Shown in pieces: positions 42,141 to 52,755 of a stretch of 64,000 nucleotides of DNA. A program made the position numbers and the translations under genes. The notes under the pieces were generated by a model. The model worked only from the letters and a program-made list of their open reading frames with translations, was not told the DNA's origin and ran no database searches. The DNA comes from Trueperaceae bacterium (GTDB taxonomy: Bacteria; Deinococcota; Deinococci; Deinococcales; Trueperaceae): NCBI GenBank assembly GCA_036381595.1, contig DASVCN010000007.1:1-64000 (forward strand), in the 5' to 3' direction. Position 1 is the first letter of the stretch, and each line of letters starts with the position of its first letter.

Positions 42141-42935
42141 CTAGGAGCCGCCCGCCTGGCGGCTCACGATCTCGTCGAAGAAGAGCCCGCGCATCTTGAG
42201 GCGGTAATTCGTTGGGGTCGTGTCTATCTCGAGGAAGCAGTACTCCTCGCCGTGACCGTTGGTGTCGAGCAGGATCACACGGCCCTTGGAGGTGAGGTTG
42301 ACGCCGCCGCGAACGGGTGTGTGCCCGTACACGCCCAACCTGTAGTCGGTGCCCTCGAGCCAGTCGCGCTCCTCGTAGATCCAGCGCCGGCGGTTCTCCA
42401 GGTAGAACTCGGTGTCGAACGTGTTGTGCTCCGGCAGAGGCCCGACGTGCGCGAAGTGGAGGTCCTCTAGAACGAGCTCGTGGGGCCAGGAACTCATCCA
42501 CTCCCTGAGGTCGGCAGGCAGTTCGCCCCCGTGCGCCTCCTTCCACTCCAGGTGGGTGACGTCGTCGGTGCGCAGCGGTCCCTGCTCGGGGTGTGCCGCG
42601 TTGTGATCGTGGTTGCCCATCAGGATGGTCATGCGTCCCTCCGGGAGTGTCTCCTGGAACTCCTTCACCCGGTAGAGGAAACGCTCCTGGGCAGCCTCGG
42701 CCTTGCGCAGGTGACGCGGGTTGTACTCGTCGTAGCGTCTTACGTCGGCCAGGATCCCGTACTGCTCCCTGCTCTTGGCGTGGGCGAGGTCTCCCAGCAA
42801 CACCAGCCGTGTCTGATCGTCCTCGAGGAGTCTCGCGCTCGGCTCGCCCTCCTCGTCGGCGATGCCCGCCTCGAGCAGGATGCGCCAGAACTTCTCGGCT
42901 TGGGCGTGGATGTCTCCGACGATGACCAGGTGCAC
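42141..42935 (-). CDS. Calcineurin-like metallophosphoesterase
   Basis: 264 residues with the five PPP-type metal motifs: GDIHAQ at the N-terminus, VLLGDLAHA, LMGNHDHN, a central FAHVGP and GVYGHTPVRGG near the C-terminus. The central insert EDLHFAHVGPLPEHNTFDTEFYLENRRRWIYEERDW resembles bis-nucleoside tetraphosphatase-like or protein phosphatase-like enzymes; substrate unknown. GTG start with GGAAGG upstream. It converges with the DUF3048 fusion with only 9 nt between stops. Confidence 0.88.
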   Translation of the reverse strand: MHLVIVGDIHAQAEKFWRILLEAGIADEEGEPSARLLEDDQTRLVLLGDLAHAKSREQYGILADVRRYDEYNPRHLRKAEAAQERFLYRVKEFQETLPEGRMTILMGNHDHNAAHPEQGPLRTDDVTHLEWKEAHGGELPADLREWMSSWPHELVLEDLHFAHVGPLPEHNTFDTEFYLENRRRWIYEERDWLEGTDYRLGVYGHTPVRGGVNLTSKGRVILLDTNGHGEEYCFLEIDTTPTNYRLKMRGLFFDEIVSRQAGGS

Positions 42936-43011
42936 GAGTGCCTTCCGTCAGCGGGCAGCTAGGGGCAGCGGGACGTGCGTAGTGGCCCGTCCGCTTCGCC
43001 TGAGGCGCTGC

Positions 43012-44157
43012 TCAGCGTCGCGCCTGGGTCTGGAGGATCGGGAGGGGATCGACGGGCGTGCCGTTGACCCTGATCTCGAAGTGTAGGTGTGAACCGGTGC
43101 TGCGCCCGGTGCTGCCGACCGTTGCGATGACCTGACCCGCCGTGACCACATCGCCCACGTTAACAGTCAGCATCGAGGCGTGAGCGTAGTAGTACTCGGT
43201 TCCCTCGTTCTCGATCACGACCAGGTAGCCGTAGCCGCCCTGCCAGCCGGCGAAGGTGACGACGCCCGGCACTGCCGCCCGTATTAGGTCGCCGCTCTCT
43301 CCGTCGATGTCCAGACCGTAATGCATGTTTGTTCCGCCGATCCGCAACCTGCGGTATCCGAAGCGGGAGGTGATCTCCCCGGTCAGGGGCCAGAGCATCC
43401 CGGCCGTCAGCGCCGCCGGGGGAAGCTCGCGAGCCGCTCTGACGAGCTCGCTGCCGGGCACGATCTTCAGTCGCTGGCCGACCCTGATGGTGGTGCTGCC
43501 CAACTCGTTCGCGGCCATCAACGCCGAAACGGTGGTGTTGTGGCGACGAGCGATGGCCGAGAGGCTGTCCCCGGGAGCCACGGTGATTATGGGTGCGACG
43601 GCACCGCCCTGGTCCTGATGGCCGCCGCCGTAACGGCCGGGCACGGTGAGGGTCGTACCGGGCCGGAGGACCGCGCTAGCCATGATCCCGTTTGCCGAAG
43701 CCAGCGCGTCCACCGTCACGTCGTTCTCTCGTGCTATCGCCCAGAGGGTGTCACCCGGAGAGACGGTAACCTCCAGCGGGACCAGGTCCGCGTCGGTTGC
43801 CACGATGCTAAGCGTCTGACCGGGCCGGATGACGGTACCGTCGAGGTCGTTGTAGGCGATGAGCCGGTCGACCGTGGTGTCGAAGGCGGTAGCGATCTCA
43901 TAGAGCGTGTCGCCCGCTTTCACCGTGTAGCTCGACGGGGCCGGGTCGGCTCCCCCTGGCAGAGCGAGCGTCATGCCGGGCTGCAGGTCGTTCCCTACCA
44001 GACCGTTGGCGGCCTTGAGATCCTCCACCGTGGTGCCGTGACGTCTGGCGAGATCCCAAAGGGTGTCACCAGGCTTGACCGTGATCTCCTGCGCGCTTGC
44101 CCAGGCGAGGATGACGAGAAGGAGGACGACGTGAAGAAAGCGGCGCTGGACGGGCAT
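43012..44157 (-). CDS. LysM-repeat M23 peptidoglycan endopeptidase
   Basis: 381-residue exported protein. A signal peptide (FLHVVLLLVILAWASAQ) is followed by four LysM domains (about residues 25-70, 75-118, 125-168 and 180-225; each opens with a VxPGDTL-type motif) and a C-terminal M23 domain. The zinc ligands are in MHYGLDID and SHLHFEI, with YYAHASM as the catalytic His. It should bind and cut cell-wall peptide cross-links or activate hydrolases like EnvC/NlpD. I start at the ATG at 44157; the frame extends to 44295 through AT-rich intergenic sequence. A TAAACT box lies 8 nt upstream. Confidence 0.93.
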   Translation of the reverse strand: MPVQRRFLHVVLLLVILAWASAQEITVKPGDTLWDLARRHGTTVEDLKAANGLVGNDLQPGMTLALPGGADPAPSSYTVKAGDTLYEIATAFDTTVDRLIAYNDLDGTVIRPGQTLSIVATDADLVPLEVTVSPGDTLWAIARENDVTVDALASANGIMASAVLRPGTTLTVPGRYGGGHQDQGGAVAPIITVAPGDSLSAIARRHNTTVSALMAANELGSTTIRVGQRLKIVPGSELVRAARELPPAALTAGMLWPLTGEITSRFGYRRLRIGGTNMHYGLDIDGESGDLIRAAVPGVVTFAGWQGGYGYLVVIENEGTEYYYAHASMLTVNVGDVVTAGQVIATVGSTGRSTGSHLHFEIRVNGTPVDPLPILQTQARR

Positions 44158-44289
44158 TGTGCGACAGTTTAACAGCAAATGAGAAGTATGGAATTTGAGA
44201 AACATTACGATTTGGGTCCTGACGCACATTCGGCTCATATCGCACTTCCGGTTCGAGCGGATTCCGTTTCCCGAGGGAATTGAGAGTAG

Positions 44290-44316
44290 CGTCACAATGA
44301 GAGGGCCGTTGTGACG
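44290..44316. promoter_or_regulatory. 8-bp inverted repeat between argB and the LysM gene
   Basis: CGTCACAA (44290-44297) and TTGTGACG (44309-44316) are perfect complements separated by 11 bp. It lies in an AT-rich 188-bp gap that must hold the LysM-M23 promoter. It may be a regulator site or an RNA hairpin after argB; no U-tract follows. Confidence 0.5.
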
Positions 44317-44345
44317 AATGCCCCTGTCGCATTAGTGCAATAGCT

Positions 44346-45107
44346 TCAGGAGGGCAGGATGCGCGTTCCGCCTTTGCCTTGCAGCGCCTCGCCCAGACCG
44401 TCAGGGGTCCGGCCGTCTGCGATCACTGCCCAGGTCGCACCGAGTTCGAGCGCGGTGAGCGCTGCTTCCACCTTGGGTATCATCCCGCCCGAGATGGCGC
44501 CGTCCTCGATCCGTTCTTCGACCTGCTCGCGGGTGAGGGACTCGAGGCGGGAGTCGGGTGCGGCCGGGTCCTCCAGTACGCCAGGGACGTTGGTGAGGAA
44601 GACGACGGGTACCCCCAGGCTTCCCGCCACGCTGCCCGCCACCTCGTCGGCGTTCACGTTGAGCAGTTCGCCTTCCCCGCCGAGCGCCAGGCAGGCGATG
44701 ACCGGAGTTACGCCGATGCCCAGGAGTCCCTTCAACAGAGGGGCGTTGACGCCTGTCATCGTGCCCACGAGGCCCAGCTGCGGGTCGAAGGTTCGGGCCC
44801 GCAGGAGTCCTGCGTCACGTCCCGAGAGGGAGATGGCGGTACCGATCTCCTGGGCCAGCCGCTTACCGAGCAGTGTGAGTGCCCGCTCGATCGGCCCGAT
44901 CGCCTGTGCCGAGGTCACCCTCAGGCCGCGCACGAACTCTGCGGCGATGCCCTCCCGCTGCAGCTCCGCGTCGATGAACGGCCCTCCGCCGTGCACCACG
45001 ATGGGCTCGCGGCCCGACCTGGCGGCCCCGCTAATCGTTCGCGCCACCTCGAGGCGTACCAGGTCATCCGTCATCGCGTTGCCGCCATACTTGATCACAA
45101 TCGGCAT
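44346..45107 (-). CDS. argB: Acetylglutamate kinase
   Basis: 253-residue amino-acid kinase of arginine synthesis that phosphorylates N-acetylglutamate. Features are VIKYGGNAM, the VHGGGPFI nucleotide-loop signature, VRGLRVTS, LLNVNADEVAG and GMIPKVEAAL with the catalytic Lys. An N-terminal Arg-feedback helix is absent, so it belongs to the short, Arg-insensitive type. It could also act on LysW-bound aminoadipate as LysZ does in Thermus, but sequence alone does not settle this. A TAGACT box ends 5 nt before the ATG. Confidence 0.92.
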   Translation of the reverse strand: MPIVIKYGGNAMTDDLVRLEVARTISGAARSGREPIVVHGGGPFIDAELQREGIAAEFVRGLRVTSAQAIGPIERALTLLGKRLAQEIGTAISLSGRDAGLLRARTFDPQLGLVGTMTGVNAPLLKGLLGIGVTPVIACLALGGEGELLNVNADEVAGSVAGSLGVPVVFLTNVPGVLEDPAAPDSRLESLTREQVEERIEDGAISGGMIPKVEAALTALELGATWAVIADGRTPDGLGEALQGKGGTRILPS

Positions 45108-45112
45108 GGGTG

Positions 45113-45118
45113 AGTCTA
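45113..45118 (-). promoter_or_regulatory. -10 box of argB leaderless start
   Basis: TAGACT ends 5 nt before the argB ATG at 45107. Confidence 0.5.
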
Positions 45119-45217
45119 CCCGACCCCCGGCGCAGCGACTTCCTCCCTCCGGGACCGCGATTCCCTCTGTTATGGTGAGGCCAGGCCCCGCTTGGAGGGC
45201 CGGCGGAGAGAGGTCCG

Positions 45218-46633
45218 ATGGATAGGCTGGAGTTCGGTACAGACGGGTGGCGAGACGTGATCGCCGACCGGTTCACCTATCGGAACGTCGCTCGCTGTGC
45301 CCAGGCGTACGCCGATCATCTCGCCGCGACCGGCGGCGAAAGTGTCGTCGTAGGGTTCGACACCCGCTTCGGTGGCGAGCATTTCGCCAGGCTGGCGGCA
45401 GAGGTGCTGGCCGCCAACGGTCTCACCGCTCTGCTGTCGACCACCTTCGTTCCCACTCCGGCACTGTCGTTCGCAGTCCGTCATTTCGGAGCGGCCGGTG
45501 GGGTAATGCTGACTGCCTCCCACAATCCGCCGCAATACAACGGACTCAAACTAAAGGGAGCCTATGGCGGCACCGCCACCGATGACATCTACCGGGACGT
45601 GGCGGCCCGCGTCGCCGATGTCGACGAGAGCAGGGTGCGTCGCAGCGGCGGCAGCGGGCGTATCGAGCCGGTCGACCTCAGGCCCGCCTACTTCGAACAG
45701 CTCGCAGGCCTGGTCGATCTCGGGTTGCTTCGGGGTCTGCGGGGCAAGCTGGTCCACGATTCGATGGGAGGGGCAGCGGGCGGCTGGCTCAGCGGCTTCG
45801 TCCGTTTCGCCGACCTGCCCCTGGAGGTGGAACCGCTCCGCAAGCGGCCCGACCCCCTCTTCCACGGCGTGAATCCCGAGCCCCTCCCGCCCAACCTGGC
45901 GCCGGCCATCGCACGTGCCCGTGAGGAGAAGGACCTGCTCTTCGTCGCTGCCACCGACGGGGACGGCGACAGGCTTGGGGTCGTGCTCCCGGGGGGCCAC
46001 TTCTTCAACAGCCACCAGATCTTCGCCGTGCTCCTGGATCTGATGCAGCAGCGCGGAGAGGTGGGGACGGTGGTGAAGACCTTCACCGTTTCGCGCCTGA
46101 TCGAGCGCCTCGCCCGGCGCCGGGGGCTCGACGTCATCGAGACGCCGGTAGGGTTCAAGCACATAGTGGAACGGATGCTCGAAGGCGATGTGCTGGTAGG
46201 TGGGGAGGAATCGGGCGGTATCGGTGTGGCCGGACACATCCCCGAGCGTGACGGCATCGCCAACACCCTGCTGCTGCTGGAAGCGCTGGTCCGCAGCGGC
46301 GATACGTTGGCGCAACGTTTCGCTGAGCTCGAGAAGGAGGCGCAGTGGCTACACGCCTACGACCGCGCCGACCTGCGGCTCGAGGAACGGCGAGTCACAG
46401 AGGCGGTGATGGCCGCTCTATCCGATCCGCCCGCGACCATCGCAGGGCGACCGCTGGTTTCCGTGGAGAGACGTGACGGAGTGAAGTTGAATCTCGGCGA
46501 GGACGCCTGGTTGCTGGTCCGTGCGTCCGGGACCGAACCGTTGCTCCGCGTCTACGCCGAGGCGCCCTCGCCGCGAGAGGTGCAGCGGCTGCTCCAGGAG
46601 GCGAAGTCTTTCCTCGCCTCCATCCCCGCCTGA
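45218..46633 (+). CDS. Phosphoglucomutase/phosphomannomutase-family protein
   Basis: 471-residue alpha-D-phosphohexomutase. It begins LEFGTDGWRDVIADRFT, has the phosphoserine loop MLTASHNPPQYNGLKLKG, the metal loop ATDGDGDRLGV, the sugar loop GGEESGGIGVAGH and the phosphate loop VRASGTEPLLRVY. This pattern (FGTDGWR and ESGGIG) fits the phosphoglucomutase subgroup that makes or uses glucose-1-phosphate and differs from GlmM at 7048. Glucose-1-phosphate would link it to the glycogen/trehalose genes functionally. The ATG follows GGAGAGAGG. Stops converge with the Xaa-Pro peptidase, 7 nt apart. Confidence 0.9.
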   Translation: MDRLEFGTDGWRDVIADRFTYRNVARCAQAYADHLAATGGESVVVGFDTRFGGEHFARLAAEVLAANGLTALLSTTFVPTPALSFAVRHFGAAGGVMLTASHNPPQYNGLKLKGAYGGTATDDIYRDVAARVADVDESRVRRSGGSGRIEPVDLRPAYFEQLAGLVDLGLLRGLRGKLVHDSMGGAAGGWLSGFVRFADLPLEVEPLRKRPDPLFHGVNPEPLPPNLAPAIARAREEKDLLFVAATDGDGDRLGVVLPGGHFFNSHQIFAVLLDLMQQRGEVGTVVKTFTVSRLIERLARRRGLDVIETPVGFKHIVERMLEGDVLVGGEESGGIGVAGHIPERDGIANTLLLLEALVRSGDTLAQRFAELEKEAQWLHAYDRADLRLEERRVTEAVMAALSDPPATIAGRPLVSVERRDGVKLNLGEDAWLLVRASGTEPLLRVYAEAPSPREVQRLLQEAKSFLASIPA

Positions 46634-46640
46634 GCGGCTC

Positions 46641-47693
46641 TCAGACCGTGATCAGGTGCCGCGGCGACTTCGACAGCTGCTCGTGGCCGTCCTCCGTGAT
46701 CACGACCAGCTCCTCGATCCTGACGCCTCCCTTGCCGGGAACGTAGACGCCCGGTTCGATGGTGACTGCCATGCCGGGGCGCAGTGTGTCCGCAGAATTC
46801 CGGGACACCTGGGGGCCTTCATGGATGTCGAGTCCGACACCGTGGCCCAGGCTGTGTGCGAACTGCTGTTCGAGTCCGTGGCGCGCCAACGCCCGTCTCG
46901 CCAGACCGTCCAGATCGGCACCTGCACGACCGGGTCCGGTTGCCGCCAGCGACTCCTCGAGCGCCTCGAGGACGGCCTCGTACATCGCCCGTAACTCAGC
47001 GTCTATTTTGCCGATCGCGACGGCACGGGTCATGTCGGCGTGGTAGCCGTCGACGGTGGCGCCGAAGTCGAGGGTCACCAGGTCTCCAGTTTCCAGCTTC
47101 TTGGCCGATGCGACGCCGTGCGGCATGGCCGACCGGTAACCGGAAGCGACGACGATGTCGAACGACTTCGCCTCGGCGCCCTGCGAACGCATCAGTCGTT
47201 CCAGCTCCAGGGCGACGTCCACCTCGCTCATCCCCGGTTCGAGGACGGTGAGGATGTGATCGAAGGCGGCGTCGGTGAGACGCGCCGCCTCGCGCAGAGC
47301 GTCGATCTCGGAGGGTCGTTTCACCATCCTCCGGTCCCTGAGGAGGGACCTCAGCGGTACCGGTTCCGTGGCAAGGAGCTTGCGCAGGTCCTCGTATGAG
47401 GCGACGCTCAGGTCGTCGGCCTCGAACCCCAGCCTGCCCTCGCCCACCCGTTCGGCCACCCAGGGCAGCCAGTCGCGGCGGATCTCCCGGGGGAGCAGCG
47501 TCTCCTCGGCCGCCTGCGCCGTGTACCGGGCATCGGTGAGGAGCCAGGAGCCCTCTTTTCCGATGAACACGCGACCATCCTTAGGGGTCGCGAACCCCGA
47601 GAGGTAGCGAACGTTGGCAGGGGAGGTGACGATGAGAGCGTCCAACCCATGCTCGTCGAGGAGGGTCGGAAGTTCTTCGGGTGCTAACGGCAT
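46641..47693 (-). CDS. Xaa-Pro aminopeptidase/dipeptidase (M24)
   Basis: 350-residue M24 'pita-bread' metallopeptidase that removes residues before proline. A creatinase-like N-domain (VTSPANVRYLSGF, GSWLLTDARYTAQA) precedes the catalytic domain. The metal ligands are LDFGATVDGYHADMTR (two Asp), SLGHGVGLDIHEGP (His), TIEPGVYVPG (Glu) and RIEELVVIT (Glu). I start at the ATG at 47693 (MPLAPEELP); the frame is open upstream within tpiA. It follows tpiA by 10 nt in a two-gene operon. Confidence 0.94.
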   Translation of the reverse strand: MPLAPEELPTLLDEHGLDALIVTSPANVRYLSGFATPKDGRVFIGKEGSWLLTDARYTAQAAEETLLPREIRRDWLPWVAERVGEGRLGFEADDLSVASYEDLRKLLATEPVPLRSLLRDRRMVKRPSEIDALREAARLTDAAFDHILTVLEPGMSEVDVALELERLMRSQGAEAKSFDIVVASGYRSAMPHGVASAKKLETGDLVTLDFGATVDGYHADMTRAVAIGKIDAELRAMYEAVLEALEESLAATGPGRAGADLDGLARRALARHGLEQQFAHSLGHGVGLDIHEGPQVSRNSADTLRPGMAVTIEPGVYVPGKGGVRIEELVVITEDGHEQLSKSPRHLITV

Positions 47694-47703
47694 GTCGGTT
47701 CCC

Positions 47704-48459
47704 TCACGATGCGGCCTGGTAGATGGCGAGCAGGTCGTCGACCTCCAGCGACGCGCCGCCGATGAGGCCACCGTCGATGTCCTCCTGTGCCAGCAGCTCG
47801 GCGGCGTTGGCCGGTTTCATCGAGCCTCCGTAGAGCACGCGGATGCCGCTGGCGAGTTGCGGGTAGAGCCGTTCGAGCGCGCCCCTTACCGTGCGCGACA
47901 TCTGCTGGGCGTCGGCGGCGGTGGCCGTGCGCCCCGTGCCTATCGCCCAGACCGGCTCGTAGGCGACGACCAGTTGGTTGGCATCGATCAGCTCGAGACC
48001 GGCCAACGCTCCCTCCATCTGCCGCAGGACCACGCCCTCCGCCTCGCCGGCGTCGCGCTCTCTCTCGGTCTCACCCACGCACAGGATCGGCACGAGTTCG
48101 TTCCTCTGCGCCGCCCTCAGTTTGGCGGCAACCAGCTCGTCGTCCTCGTGATGGTAGGCCCGTCGCTCGGAGTGCCCTACGATGACGTAACGAGCGCCGG
48201 CGTCGCGCAGCATCGCTCCCGACACCTCGCCAGTGTAGGCGCCCTGGTCGTGAGCGCTCAGGTCCTGCGCCCCGAGCTCGACCGGGCCATCCGATTTCAG
48301 CCTCGACATCGGCGCGAGGTGTGTCGCGGGAACGTTCAGCAGAAGCTGAGCCTCACCTGCCGCCCCCCCTAGGGAGGCGAGCAGTTCTTCCAACCAGCCT
48401 GTTGCTTCGCTGGGCAGCTTGTTCATCTTCCAGTTGCCGGCGATGAGTGGTCGTCTCAT
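47704..48459 (-). CDS. tpiA: Triosephosphate isomerase
   Basis: 251-residue TIM-barrel enzyme of glycolysis and gluconeogenesis. It has the N-terminal GNWKMN with the substrate Lys, the catalytic His in VIVGHSERR, the catalytic Glu in VVAYEPVWAIGTG and phosphate loops LYGGSMKPANAAE and GLIGGASLEV. Length is usual. It is the first gene of tpiA-Xaa-Pro peptidase. The 228-bp gap upstream separates it from lon; a GC-rich hairpin that may end the lon transcript is there, and nothing else is recognised. Confidence 0.97.
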   Translation of the reverse strand: MRRPLIAGNWKMNKLPSEATGWLEELLASLGGAAGEAQLLLNVPATHLAPMSRLKSDGPVELGAQDLSAHDQGAYTGEVSGAMLRDAGARYVIVGHSERRAYHHEDDELVAAKLRAAQRNELVPILCVGETERERDAGEAEGVVLRQMEGALAGLELIDANQLVVAYEPVWAIGTGRTATAADAQQMSRTVRGALERLYPQLASGIRVLYGGSMKPANAAELLAQEDIDGGLIGGASLEVDDLLAIYQAAS

Positions 48460-48635
48460 GAGCCCAAGCTTTACACTTTCCGGTTCCGCAGGTCACCCCT
48501 GGTGCCCGGTGAGGTCGGAAGCGAGTGTCGAGACAGTAACGGCCCGTACCCGAACCCCGGGTTCAGGCGCCGGCATGAGGCGACCAGCCGCAGTGGATCG
48601 AGGAACGACCGAGCGAGCGATCGCACGGCCATGCA

Positions 48636-48662
48636 GAAGGCGGGCCGGAACTGGCCCGACCC
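48636..48662 (-). terminator. GC-rich hairpin downstream of lon
   Basis: GGCGGGCC and GGCCCGACCCGCC can pair as GGCGGG/CCCGCC or GGGCC/GGCCC about 25 nt after the lon stop. No U-tract is present, so termination is only suggested. Confidence 0.35.
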
Positions 48663-48687
48663 GCCCTGAACTCACACGCGGAAGGGG

Positions 48688-51138
<2,451 letters not shown>

Positions 51139-51204
51139 CACTCGCTCCTAACTGGACAAGTGAGTTGCGTATGTCTGATTTCGCGCGGAAAATCTGAGTC
51201 GGCA

Positions 51205-51221
51205 CCTGTCAAGTTTACAGG
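51205..51221. promoter_or_regulatory. 17-bp near-palindrome upstream of lon
   Basis: CCTGTCAA-G-TTTACAGG has one mismatch between its 8-bp arms. On the lon strand it contains a consensus TTGACA, but no -10 element follows at 16-18 bp. It may be an operator. The rest of the 344-bp lon/reductase gap (51142-51485) holds no gene; a TATCGT at 51452 may be a promoter for the reductase. Confidence 0.45.
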
Positions 51222-51485
51222 ATGGCGGGCGATACGGTCCGATCCCATTACACGCCCTCGCCGATCAGAACCGCGGTGCCGGTACCCTACCCGGCGGCGG
51301 TCCCCCAGTATAAGTCGCGGAGGTGGGCATTCGGTAAGCAGGCTCAACGACAGGGGCGCGGCATCCCACCTGCCTGCGCTTGCTTATCCCTAAGACGGCT
51401 TCTGGAGCCGAGCCGGGCGGCCTCCACCGCGCAGGCGATCCTCACACCGGTTATCGTTCTCTCCTCGAGTCCGGAAGGAGGCGCC

Positions 51486-52013
51486 GTGTCGCAATCGCGG
51501 AGGCGAGTGAGGTACCAGGTCGCGTGCAGTCTGGACGGATTCATCGCCGGCCCGGAAGGCGAGTACGACTGGATCCCGGAGGAGCCGGACTTCGACTTCG
51601 CCGCGCTATTCGGTCAGTTCGACACCCTGCTCGTGGGCCGCAAGACCTACGAGGCGGTCCCCGGGATGGTGGGGGACTTCCCCGGCAAGGAGATCGTCAT
51701 CTTCTCCACGACCCTGCGCAAGAACGATCATCCGGGGGTGACGATCGTGGGTGCCGACCTCGCGGGATACCTGGCCGAACTGAGGAGCAGGCCGGGGAGA
51801 GACATCTGGTTGTTCGGTGGGGGAGAACTCTTCCGCACCCTGCTCAAGATGGGACAGGTCGACACCGTCGAGCCGGCTGTGATGCCCGTTCTGCTGGGGC
51901 GGGGCCTCAGGTTGTTGCCGGAAGCACCGGGTCCGTGGCGTCTCGCGCTGAAGGGCCAGCGGAGCTATCCGAAGAGCGGGATGGTCTACCTCGAATACTA
52001 CGTCGTCTACTAA
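51486..52013 (+). CDS. RibD C-terminal/dihydrofolate reductase-like protein
   Basis: 175-residue reductase-fold protein of the bacterial DHFR-like group (YyaP/YwjB type). It starts RVRYQVACSLDGFIAGPEGEYDWI, has LLVGRKTYEAVPGM, IVIFSTTLRKNDHPGV, DIWLFGGGELFRTLL and PAVMPVLLGRGLRLLP, the standard order for this family. It lacks the features needed to call it true FolA or RibD; substrate unknown. The GTG at 51486 follows an AAGGAGG site 5 nt upstream, so the longer upstream frame is not used. It converges with the ABC permease with a 4-nt gap. Confidence 0.9.
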   Translation: MSQSRRRVRYQVACSLDGFIAGPEGEYDWIPEEPDFDFAALFGQFDTLLVGRKTYEAVPGMVGDFPGKEIVIFSTTLRKNDHPGVTIVGADLAGYLAELRSRPGRDIWLFGGGELFRTLLKMGQVDTVEPAVMPVLLGRGLRLLPEAPGPWRLALKGQRSYPKSGMVYLEYYVVY

Positions 52014-52017
52014 CGGT

Positions 52018-52755
52018 TCAGTCTGCCTCCCGCAGGGTCATCGATGCGAGGAGCAGCAGCGCCACGGCGTACCCGGCGAGGATGGCGAAGTTGCCCCACG
52101 CGGATTCTCGGACCGGTGAGGGCACGATCATCTCCTGGATCACGTTATTGGCGTAGAGCATCGGGAAGGCGTGGCCCACCGCCTCCGCCCAGCCAGGAAG
52201 CTTCTCCACGTCGACGAGGAAGCCCGAGAGGAACACGGAGGGAAGGATGATCAGCGGCACGAACGGTAGTACCTGGCCCTCATGACGGGCGAAGGTAGAG
52301 ATGAAGATGCCGAGCATCACCGAGGCGATCGCCAGGAGCCAGATGACCGCGAAGAGAGTGGCCAGAACCGAGCGTTCGTAGTCGAGGCCGAACAGCCAGA
52401 TGACCTCGGCGAGGGCGACCACCGCCTGGAAGGTGGCGAGGCCGAGGTAGCCGATCAGGTAGCCGCCGATGATCTCCGTTCGCCGGAAGCCGTTTACGAA
52501 CATCCGCTCCAATGTTCCTCCCGTCCGCTCCTGCACGAGCGCGATCGCACAGAGCAGGAAAGACAGGAAGTGCACTATGAAGGCGGCAGCGGGGATCGCG
52601 AAGCGGTCGCTCCCGAAGCCTGGGGGGAAGGTGTCGAAGAACAGCTTGAGCAGGTAGATGATGAGCAGGGGCGCCATTATCGACAGCGCCAGGAAGCGGG
52701 GACTGTTGAGAAGCTGACTGACGACGCGTGCGGCCACAGCCAGAGTTCGCCTCAC
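52018..52755 (-). CDS. ABC-2 type transporter permease
   Basis: 245-residue membrane subunit with six hydrophobic segments. Signature parts are RFLALSIMAPLLIIYLLKLFF, the conserved ERTGGTLERMFVNGFRR coupling motif after the second span, and LIILPSVFLSGFLVDVEKLPGW near the fifth. This is the YhhJ/DrrB-type export permease. It pairs with the ATPase immediately upstream (4-bp overlap) and is the last gene of tetR-ATPase-permease. Exported compound unknown; drugs, antibiotics or lipids are common for the family. Confidence 0.93.
   Translation of the reverse strand: MRRTLAVAARVVSQLLNSPRFLALSIMAPLLIIYLLKLFFDTFPPGFGSDRFAIPAAAFIVHFLSFLLCAIALVQERTGGTLERMFVNGFRRTEIIGGYLIGYLGLATFQAVVALAEVIWLFGLDYERSVLATLFAVIWLLAIASVMLGIFISTFARHEGQVLPFVPLIILPSVFLSGFLVDVEKLPGWAEAVGHAFPMLYANNVIQEMIVPSPVRESAWGNFAILAGYAVALLLLASMTLREAD

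Noticed and set aside
51190-51212. Consensus TTGACA as the lon -35 box
   Set aside because: No acceptable -10 element lies 16-18 bp downstream; only the palindrome is reported.
51314-51390. Possible long hairpin TAAGCA/TGCTTA
   Set aside because: Six pairs around a loop of more than 40 nt is weak and could be chance.
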